Positions 1 through 5,219 of a stretch of 8,028 nucleotides of DNA are shown one piece after another (position 1 is the first letter of the stretch; the number at the start of each line of letters is the position of its first letter). The position numbers and the translations under genes are program-made. The notes below the pieces were generated by a model. That model searched no databases, was not told the DNA's origin, and was given only the letters and a program-made list of their open reading frames with translations. This stretch comes from Verrucomicrobiia bacterium (GTDB lineage Bacteria > Verrucomicrobiota > Verrucomicrobiia > CAIQCK01), in the NCBI GenBank assembly GCA_026417675.1, contig JAOACV010000086.1:1-8028 (forward strand), given 5' to 3'.

Positions 1-1
1 G

Positions 2-229
2 GATGTGGAGGTGGAACTGCCCGCCGAAGGCCGGTCGAGGGGACGCCATGTTCACTGCAACGGGGTTGTGGTGGAATGCCGCCCGGCCTATTTTGATTCC
101 GGCTACGACGTCACGCTATTGTTTCTGGAACCTGACAAGCGAACCCTCTCCGAACTGGCCCGTTTCTCCCGCCACCAGACCCGCTCGACCGCGCAACGCG
201 GTGCGGCCTTTGCCAGCGCCGGTGTCTGA
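2..229 (+). CDS. PilZ-like domain protein, C-terminal part (5' end outside window)
   Basis: This is the last 75 codons of a reading frame that is still open at the left edge, so the true start lies outside the window. The visible protein runs VELPAEGRSRGRHVHCNGVV, then a stretch ending in GYDVTLLFLEP, then a helical tail (RTLSELARFSRHQTRS). A strand with 'NGVVVEC', a short gap, and a hydrophobic strand ending in a 'F' is how the second half of a PilZ beta-barrel usually looks. The N-terminal RxxxR and D/NxSxxG c-di-GMP signature is not in the window, so c-di-GMP binding cannot be judged. It ends with TGA 15 nt before the pilT start and in the same frame, suggesting co-transcription. PilZ proteins are often tied to type IV pilus control, which fits the neighbour. 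A different small beta-barrel remains possible. Confidence 0.55.
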   Translation, partial: DVEVELPAEGRSRGRHVHCNGVVVECRPAYFDSGYDVTLLFLEPDKRTLSELARFSRHQTRSTAQRGAAFASAGV

Positions 230-244
230 GCGAGGCCGGCTCGC

Positions 245-1351
245 ATGGAACTGTTTGAGCGTCTACTGCGGACGGCCCTCCAGCGCGGAGCGTCGGACAT
301 CCATCTGAAGAGCGGAGCGGCGCCGGTGTTTCGCATCGCGCGGCAACTTTGCCCCAGTGACCTGCCGCCCCCGACCGAGGAGCAGATGCGCAAGCTGGTG
401 GCCGCATTGCTGCCGCCGCATTTGCGGGAGCGGTTTGAAGAATACCGCGAGGCGGATTTTTCCCACGTCGCGGAAGGCATCGGCCGCTTCCGCGTCAATG
501 TCTTCCAACAGCGCGGCCAGTTGGCCATCGCCCTGCGTCACGTCAGGACCGCCATCCCGACCTTGGATGAACTGCGGCTGCCAGCTGACACGCTGAGAAA
601 GATCGCCTCGTCTCCCGGCGGCATCGTGCTGCTGGCGGGCGCGGCCGGCTCCGGCAAGTCCACCACACTGGCCGCGATCATCGAGCACATCAACCGGACG
701 GCGCGCAAGCACATCATCACCCTCGAAGACCCGATTGAATACCTGTTCGAGGACCGACTGTCGGAGATCGAACAGCGCGAGATCGGGCTGGACACCGCCA
801 GCTTCGAGACGGCGTTGCGCCACGTCATGCGGCAGGACCCCGACGTCATCGTGATCGGCGAGATGCGTGACGCGGCCAGCTTCATGGCGGGCCTCAACGC
901 CGCCGACACGGGCCACTTGGTGCTGACCACGCTGCACGCCAACAGCGCGCCGCAGGCCATCGGCCGGATCCTGGATTTCTTCCCGTCACCGGAGCGCGAA
1001 CCCATCCGTCGCCAACTGGGCGTGACGCTCAACGCCGTGATCTGCCAGCGGCTGGTCAACGCGCGGGCCGGCGGCGTCGTTCCGGCGGTGGAAATCCTGC
1101 GCAACAACGCCACGGTGCGGAGGCTTTTCGAGGACGGCCGGCTCGACCAGCTCAGCGACGTCATCGAGACCGGCGACGACGAAATGACGAGCTTCAACCA
1201 GTCGCTCCACAACCTGGTCAAGTCCGGTGTGGTCAGCGAACAAGAGGCGCTGGCGAAATCCACCGCGCCCCAGCAGCTCGCGATGAAACTGCGGGGCATC
1301 TTCTTGGACGAGTCCCGGCGCATCCTGGCCGGCGCGCAAAGCAAGACGTGA
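245..1351 (+). CDS. pilT: Type IV pilus retraction-type ATPase, PilT/PilU family
   Basis: A 368-residue cytoplasmic hexameric ATPase of the secretion-ATPase superfamily, expected to power pilin disassembly at the base of a type IV pilus (twitching, surface sensing, DNA uptake). All family landmarks are present. The N-terminal PAS-like domain starts with GASDIHLKSG (residues 15-24). Walker A is GAAGSGKST (132-140), the Asp box is HIITLEDPIEY (156-166), Walker B is DPDVIVIGEMRD (198-209) with the catalytic Glu in GEMRD, and the His box is HLVLTTLHAN (224-233). The region NATVRRLFEDGR (288-299) occupies the place of the PilT AIRNLIRE motif but is diverged. The tail (TSFNQSLHNLVKSG, then SEQEAL) looks as much like PilU as PilT, so the exact paralogue is uncertain. 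Length is normal. The ATG at 245 is chosen because an in-frame TGA lies 15 nt upstream. No clear Shine-Dalgarno is visible, so translation may be coupled to the upstream gene. Confidence 0.93.
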   Translation: MELFERLLRTALQRGASDIHLKSGAAPVFRIARQLCPSDLPPPTEEQMRKLVAALLPPHLRERFEEYREADFSHVAEGIGRFRVNVFQQRGQLAIALRHVRTAIPTLDELRLPADTLRKIASSPGGIVLLAGAAGSGKSTTLAAIIEHINRTARKHIITLEDPIEYLFEDRLSEIEQREIGLDTASFETALRHVMRQDPDVIVIGEMRDAASFMAGLNAADTGHLVLTTLHANSAPQAIGRILDFFPSPEREPIRRQLGVTLNAVICQRLVNARAGGVVPAVEILRNNATVRRLFEDGRLDQLSDVIETGDDEMTSFNQSLHNLVKSGVVSEQEALAKSTAPQQLAMKLRGIFLDESRRILAGAQSKT

Positions 1352-1408
1352 ACGCAAAATTCAAGACCGGACGCCGCGCTTCAGCTTTTACGGTTGACGT
1401 TTCACCCT

Positions 1409-2341
1409 TCACGCCTTCGCCTTCTCGATGCCCCAGATGGAGACGCCGACTTCCTCGGCGACGCGGAGGATGAAATCTCGCGCCGTCCGGCACTGGCGGA
1501 TGCCGGAGACGCCCGCGATCATCAGCGGCGGGGATTGCCTGGCGTAGAACTTCTTCAGATCAATCTGGAAGGTCTTGGTCAACTGATCCGGCAACACCTT
1601 CGGTTCCTTGTGGAGCTTGGAGAGTTCGAGCAGGTAGGCGCGGTAGTCCAGTTGCCCCTGGCCTGCGAGGCACTCGATCAGTTGCACCGGCTCCTGCTCG
1701 CCGAGCATGACGTCCTTGGCGTGGGCGCAGACGATGTGCGGGCCGAGCAGGGCGAAACATTGGCGCAAAAAATCCCCGTTGAAGAAAAACCGCCGGGGGC
1801 TGCTGATCATGTTGACCGGGTCGAGTTGCACGCCGAAGCCGGGCCGGTCAATGGCTTTTAACAGCGCGAGATATTCCTCCGGGCCGTCCGGCAACTGGCA
1901 ACTGCCCGCCTCCATCGCCAGCTTGGCGCGGCGCGGCTGCACGTCGTCGAGGATCGCCTGGGCGGCGGCCACGGTCTTCTCAAACGCCTCCTTGGAAAAA
2001 TTCGCGGCGCTGCTTTCGCCCCAGCCGCCGGTCTCGACCGTGCCGCCGTGGATGACGCAGCAGGCCGCGCCGATCTCGTCGGCGAAGGCGAGCCACTGCT
2101 TGATCGCCTCGATGTTCTGGCGGCGACGCTTTTCGTCGGTGTCGAGGATGTTGATGTTGTAGGCGCCGACCTCGGCGATGAGGATGTCGGCGGCGGTCAA
2201 GGCGGCCAGCGCATCCTTGAGCCGGACGGCGTCTTTCATGGGCGGCACGTAGGCGGCGCTGAACCCCATCTCCTGATGAAGCCGCACCAATTCGGCCGGG
2301 TCATCGCTCGTCGGAAACACGGGTCCACCGAGTCTGATCAT
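1409..2341 (-). CDS. Sugar-phosphate isomerase/epimerase-like TIM-barrel protein
   Basis: A 310-residue cytoplasmic protein of the xylose-isomerase-like (AP-endonuclease 2) TIM-barrel superfamily, whose members isomerise or epimerise sugars and sugar-like compounds using a divalent metal. Supporting segments are CVIHGGTVETGGWGES (95-110), LAMEAGS (141-147) with the probable metal ligand Glu144, GVQLDPVN (170-177) with Asp174, and HIVCAHAKD (202-210) with His207. AGQGQLDY (226-233) matches the usual 'GxGxxDY' turn. The start is at 2341, not at an upstream in-frame codon, because AAAGGAG lies 5 nt before this ATG and the conserved fold begins here. The final barrel strand reads PPLMIAGVSG, where relatives commonly have a Glu after 'LMI', so the last metal ligand may be lost (see findings). 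There is also a Lys/Gln-rich insertion at about 243-268. It sits 22 nt after the methyltransferase stop and is probably in its operon. Substrate unknown. Confidence 0.85.
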   Translation of the reverse strand: MIRLGGPVFPTSDDPAELVRLHQEMGFSAAYVPPMKDAVRLKDALAALTAADILIAEVGAYNINILDTDEKRRRQNIEAIKQWLAFADEIGAACCVIHGGTVETGGWGESSAANFSKEAFEKTVAAAQAILDDVQPRRAKLAMEAGSCQLPDGPEEYLALLKAIDRPGFGVQLDPVNMISSPRRFFFNGDFLRQCFALLGPHIVCAHAKDVMLGEQEPVQLIECLAGQGQLDYRAYLLELSKLHKEPKVLPDQLTKTFQIDLKKFYARQSPPLMIAGVSGIRQCRTARDFILRVAEEVGVSIWGIEKAKA

Positions 2342-2346
2342 AGTTG

Positions 2347-2353
2347 CTCCTTT
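2347..2353 (-). promoter_or_regulatory. Ribosome binding site of the isomerase-like gene
   Basis: On the minus strand AAAGGAG stands 5 nt before the ATG at 2341. It fixes the start of the TIM-barrel gene and argues against the longer in-frame extension reaching back to 2557, which would overlap the methyltransferase in another frame. Confidence 0.8.
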
Positions 2354-2363
2354 CTCCGGCGGC

Positions 2364-3242
2364 TTAACCTTTCTCCAAAAACAACGCGCCGAAGGTATAG
2401 TCGTTTTCCCGCTTGGTGGCCAGGAATTGCCGCGCCGGGAAATGGCCCTTCTTGATTTGCCGCCACCTGTAGCCCCATGAGACGCGCGGCGAGTAGAAGG
2501 GATGCAACAACCAGTTGGTCCCGGTGTCCACGAACGTTGGATTGCCTCGCACGACAAGGCCCGATGGTTTTACAAACTGCTCGTGAACCTCCTGCGGCGA
2601 TCCAATCCGCGCGGCCCGCGAAGGGTTGCGGTAGTCAAAGGTGATGCTGAACTTTCCGCCCGCGACGAGCGAGTCCCGGATACGCCGGTTGATCTCCACG
2701 CGCGCGGAGATGGGGATGTGTTCATAGACGCAGATGGATGTAATGTGGTCGAAGGGCGCGTCGAAACGCAGCGCACGCATGTCCATCACGCGATTGGCCA
2801 ATCGCCAACCCATCGCCCGCGCGACCGCGTTGGCGTTGTCCACCAGCTCCTGTTTCAGATCCACCGTCGTCACGTCCAGCCCCTTCGAGGCGAGGTAATA
2901 GGAGAACAGCGAGGAACTGCCGCCGAGGTCCAGCAGGCGCTGGCCGGGCCGGAACTCATTGTGGAGCACCACCCAGACGATCTCCCAGTAAAGGAACCAC
3001 GGGAAGTTTCTGTCGTCGGCCGCGTCGGGAAGGGGGCGGTAGCCGTAGCCGCGGTTGAGCTGCTCCGGCGAATCCGGCTCGCCGGTTAGTCCGAAGGTCC
3101 CATACCACGCGCTGATCCTCTGGCCGCGACCTTGCAACAGCCGGATGAGCGCATTCAACTCCTCGACAACCGCCTGCGCCCGATCCGAACGCAGGTCCTC
3201 CGGCTCCATCGTTTTGTTGATGACTTCGGCCGTGTTCACCAA
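2364..3242 (-). CDS. Class I SAM-dependent methyltransferase
   Basis: About 291 residues with a Rossmann-type methyltransferase core in the middle. Motif I is RLLDLGGSSSLFSYYLA (102-118), followed by TTVDLKQELVDNA (125-137) where Asp128 would hold the SAM ribose. Next come VMDMRALRF (152-160), the motif IV-like FDHITSICVYEHI (164-176), and GGKFSITFDYR (195-205). Motif I has Ser where the classic GxGxG has its later glycines; this is seen in some subfamilies and need not mean inactivity. The N-terminal 95 residues (with aromatic-rich FPWFLYWEIVWVV at 80-92) and the C-terminal 70 residues are additional, possibly substrate-binding, and I cannot name the substrate. There is no ATG at the front: the frame opens with TTG (3242) then GTG (3239), only 6-9 nt after the propeller gene's TAG. 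GTG 3239 is my preferred start. The first ATG, at 3209, has no ribosome binding site either. Translational coupling to the gene before it is likely. Confidence 0.85.
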   Translation of the reverse strand: MVNTAEVINKTMEPEDLRSDRAQAVVEELNALIRLLQGRGQRISAWYGTFGLTGEPDSPEQLNRGYGYRPLPDAADDRNFPWFLYWEIVWVVLHNEFRPGQRLLDLGGSSSLFSYYLASKGLDVTTVDLKQELVDNANAVARAMGWRLANRVMDMRALRFDAPFDHITSICVYEHIPISARVEINRRIRDSLVAGGKFSITFDYRNPSRAARIGSPQEVHEQFVKPSGLVVRGNPTFVDTGTNWLLHPFYSPRVSWGYRWRQIKKGHFPARQFLATKRENDYTFGALFLEKG

Positions 3243-3248
3243 AAAAGT

Positions 3249-4598
3249 CTATGGCGAGGCCAGTGACACGCAAATGATTTCCTTGTCGTTGCGCCAATAG
3301 ACGCAGCGGTTTGCAAACGCGGGATGGCACCAGAGCACGGGCCGGGCGTTAGCGCGCCCGGTTGGCTCCAGCAAGTGCGCCCGGCTGACCTCTTCGTAGC
3401 CGCGCGGACTAAGCTTGGCGATGATCAAATCGCCCTTCTCATTCGGGAGAAAAAACCTGTTGCCATTCTTGACGATAAAGGCGTTGCACCAGCGCGCGAA
3501 CTTCTCACCCTCCGCGCCGGTTACTTTCAGCGTCTCCCAAACCCGCTCGCCCGTGTCAAGCCGCAGGCAGCGGAACTGGCCGTAGCTGCACACGCCGTAG
3601 ATGTGGCCGTCCTCCAAGAAGGGCGTGCTCATCAGGCAGTGCAGCTTGTCGGTGTTTTTCTCGTTGTTGCTCTGGCCGCGCCAGACCACCGTCACGGCCG
3701 GCCGGGCCGCGTCGAGCCGCAGCAAGATCGGGCCGTTGTAGAACGCCGAGATGAAGAGCCGATCACCCAGTTTACGCGGCATCGCAAGGCTCAGGCCGGC
3801 CCTCGCGAAAAACGGCTCCGACCAGAAGACCCCGCCGGTTTCCGGATCGAGCGAGTTGATTGCTTGCGGGTGCCAGATGATGAGCTGTCGCCGTCCGCCG
3901 GCCTCGTAGATCACCGGCGGGCAGTAGCCCGGTTCCTTCGCCGACAACGCGCGCCAGAGTTCCCTGCCGGTGTTCTTGTCGAAAGCCACCGCCACGCTGC
4001 CCTCGCCGCCCACGAGGCAGATCAACCGCGGCCCGTCCAGCAGCGGATGGGCGGAGAAACCCCACAGCGGCGACGGGATGCCGTAGTCCTTCTTCAGTTC
4101 GCGCGACCAGATGAGCCTGCCCGTCGCGGCGTCGAGACAAACCAAATGCCCCTCCGCGCCGAGCGTCCAGACCTTGCCCTCCGCCACCACTGGCGTCACG
4201 CGCGGGCCGGCCGGATAACTGATCGTATAAACACAGGGATACTCAAACTTCCACTCCACCTTGCCGTCGGCTTCGTTCAGGCAGAGCACTCGCTCTTTGC
4301 TCGGTGTCGAGCCGCGCGCGAACTGGCTGAGCGGATCGCTCGCGCCTTCGTCCCGGATGCGGTCGGTCACGTAGACGCGGCCGCCCGCCACCGCCGGCCC
4401 AGCATAACCGCCGCCGACGGGTGCGCGCCAGCGCACGGGCGGCCCCTGCGGCGGGAACTTCTCAACGATGCCCGTCTCGCGCCAGACCGCGTCGCGCTGC
4501 GGGCCCAGCCATTGCGGCCAGTCGTCGGCCCGGGCGAAGAGGGAAAACCAGATGCTGGCGACCAGCACGGCAGTGTGTCGGAAGGCGGCTCGTTTCAT
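3249..4598 (-). CDS. Exported PQQ-type beta-propeller repeat protein
   Basis: A 449-residue secreted protein. The N-terminus is a Sec signal peptide: MKR, a hydrophobic core around residues 9-21, and a likely cleavage after ARA at residue 24. The mature end starts DDWPQWLGPQRDAVW, a beginning common in predicted PQQ-like propellers of Planctomycetota and Verrucomicrobiota. At least five blade signatures of the form D-x-x-TG-x-x-x-W occur: EADGKVEW (109-116), DAATGRLIW (156-164), DKNTGRELW (207-215), DPETGGVFW (251-259) and LDTGERVW (347-354). The fold is that of BamB and quinoprotein dehydrogenases. The catalytic dehydrogenase motifs (such as the paired cysteines) are not apparent, so it is more likely a scaffold or binding protein in the periplasm than a quinoprotein enzyme. 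It is the first gene of the probable operon with the methyltransferase and the TIM-barrel protein. ATG at 4598 was chosen because the signal peptide starts exactly there. No strong Shine-Dalgarno is seen. Confidence 0.88.
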   Translation of the reverse strand: MKRAAFRHTAVLVASIWFSLFARADDWPQWLGPQRDAVWRETGIVEKFPPQGPPVRWRAPVGGGYAGPAVAGGRVYVTDRIRDEGASDPLSQFARGSTPSKERVLCLNEADGKVEWKFEYPCVYTISYPAGPRVTPVVAEGKVWTLGAEGHLVCLDAATGRLIWSRELKKDYGIPSPLWGFSAHPLLDGPRLICLVGGEGSVAVAFDKNTGRELWRALSAKEPGYCPPVIYEAGGRRQLIIWHPQAINSLDPETGGVFWSEPFFARAGLSLAMPRKLGDRLFISAFYNGPILLRLDAARPAVTVVWRGQSNNEKNTDKLHCLMSTPFLEDGHIYGVCSYGQFRCLRLDTGERVWETLKVTGAEGEKFARWCNAFIVKNGNRFFLPNEKGDLIIAKLSPRGYEEVSRAHLLEPTGRANARPVLWCHPAFANRCVYWRNDKEIICVSLASP

Positions 4599-4682
4599 GC
4601 GATGTGGGCGTGCTATTTACACGCTCCGCCCGCCTCTCGCAACCCTGCATGCCGTGTGGTGTGAACAGACCACCGACCGCGT

Positions 4683-5045
4683 CTATCGCTGGATGGACTT
4701 TTGCAGGTCGGTCATCATCTTTTGCGCGTCGCCGGTGGCTTTCTTGGCCGTCTCGGCGAGCTTGGCCTTCAACTGTTCGAGGACCTCCTTGACCGCCTCC
4801 TGCTGGTCGGGGGTCAGCTTGGCTTGCGCGGCCAGTTTTTGGAGCGAGGCCGTCGCGGCGGCGTAGTCCTGTTTCTCGACCGCCTGCACGACGTTCTGCA
4901 CGTTTTGCTTGGCGGACGGTTCGGCGGATTGGAAGCTCCGTTCGAGTTTCGAGGTGTCAACGCCCTTCTTGCCGCAGCCGATGAACGCGGCGGCAAGGAT
5001 CATGACGGCCATGGCGGCGATGCGGGTCAGACTGGGGTTGTTCAT
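4683..5045 (-). CDS. Small helical lipoprotein of unknown function
   Basis: A 120-residue predicted lipoprotein. After a short polar start (MNNPSLTR) comes a hydrophobic stretch IAAMAVMILAAAF and the lipobox-like FIGC, which places the lipidated cysteine at residue 24. The mature part is almost entirely charged and Ala/Gln/Lys-rich helix. VQNVVQAVEKQDYAAATASL (about 49-68) reads like one TPR-like helix pair. EAVKEVLEQLKAKLAETAKK (about 83-102) reads like an amphipathic or coiled-coil helix, with a further helix to the end. I do not recognise the family. The location should be a membrane-anchored periplasmic protein. The start is well supported: AAAGGAG lies 8 nt upstream and a promoter-like pair lies further upstream. 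The gene is separated by 84 nt from the propeller gene downstream, so it may be its own unit or may read through into it. Confidence 0.85.
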   Translation of the reverse strand: MNNPSLTRIAAMAVMILAAAFIGCGKKGVDTSKLERSFQSAEPSAKQNVQNVVQAVEKQDYAAATASLQKLAAQAKLTPDQQEAVKEVLEQLKAKLAETAKKATGDAQKMMTDLQKSIQR

Positions 5046-5053
5046 GCGTGTAT

Positions 5054-5060
5054 CTCCTTT
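5054..5060 (-). promoter_or_regulatory. Ribosome binding site of the lipoprotein gene
   Basis: On the minus strand AAAGGAG, extending to AAAGGAGAT, stands 8 nt before the ATG at 5045. It is one of two clear Shine-Dalgarno sequences in the window and confirms that the short lipoprotein frame is translated. Confidence 0.8.
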
Positions 5061-5069
5061 GTGGCGCGG

Positions 5070-5098
5070 AGGCTAGTTCTGCAGCGCGGCGATGTCAA
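5070..5098 (-). promoter_or_regulatory. Candidate sigma-70-type promoter of the lipoprotein gene
   Basis: Reading the minus strand, a perfect TTGACA (5098-5093) is followed by exactly 17 nt and then TAGCCT (5075-5070), which keeps the T-A-x-x-x-T frame of a -10 box. The predicted transcript would start some 15-20 nt before the AAAGGAG site. The -35 match and spacing are good and the -10 match is only three of six, so this is plausible and not certain. The -35 box lies 16 nt from the nearer of the two hairpins described below. Confidence 0.45.
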
Positions 5099-5113
5099 AT
5101 CTGCAAAGCAGGG

Positions 5114-5130
5114 CGTGTTCTCGGAACGCG
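5114..5130. repeat. Hairpin repeat, copy 1 (CGTGTTC-TCG-GAACGCG)
   Basis: A 7-bp inverted repeat around a three-base loop TCG. The arms are CGTGTTC (5114-5120) and GAACGCG (5124-5130), perfect except for one T-G position. It shares its arm sequence with the hairpin 26 nt further on, so the two look like copies of one short palindromic element. It lies just upstream of the lipoprotein promoter candidate. Confidence 0.55.
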
Positions 5131-5155
5131 CTCGCCGCCCCCATCTTGGAACCCC

Positions 5156-5176
5156 ATCGCGTTCGGAGAACGCGAT
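5156..5176. repeat. Hairpin repeat, copy 2, perfect 9-bp stem
   Basis: Arms ATCGCGTTC (5156-5164) and GAACGCGAT (5168-5176) are exact reverse complements around the loop GGA. It lies about 44 nt downstream of the phosphorylase stop in that gene's direction. It could act as a transcription end or mRNA 3' stabiliser for the phosphorylase, but no T-run follows it on the minus strand, so a classic intrinsic terminator is unlikely. A third half-copy, GAACGCGAT, is at 5199-5207. The pattern resembles interspersed extragenic palindromes. Confidence 0.65.
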
Positions 5177-5219
5177 CCACCGAGCATTGGCCATGGAAGA
5201 ACGCGATTCTCGATGATGG

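Noticed and set aside
1352..1408. Convergent 57-nt gap between pilT and the isomerase-like gene, checked for a bidirectional terminator
   Set aside because: No stem longer than a few bases and no T-run on either strand; distant CGTGAA/TTCACG matches overlap the stop codons and look like chance.
2342..2557. In-frame 72-residue N-terminal extension of the isomerase-like protein
   Set aside because: It overlaps the well-supported methyltransferase C-terminus in another frame, and a strong AAAGGAG site marks the ATG at 2341.
4608..4624. Inverted repeat GCGTG-CTATTTA-CACGC just upstream of the propeller gene, with a TTGCGA/17 nt/TAAATA promoter-like pair on the minus strand
   Set aside because: The stem is only 5 bp and the -10-like box matches at three of six positions, so neither an operator nor a promoter can be supported.
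3324..4664. Long plus-strand open frame of 446 codons opposite the propeller gene
   Set aside because: The minus strand carries a signal peptide and five propeller blade motifs. The plus translation is low-complexity Arg/Ala/Pro-rich and has no recognisable motif.
4653..4672. Inverted repeat GTGGT...ACCAC after the lipoprotein stop, considered as a terminator
   Set aside because: A five-base stem with an eight-base loop and no following T-run does not make a credible intrinsic terminator.
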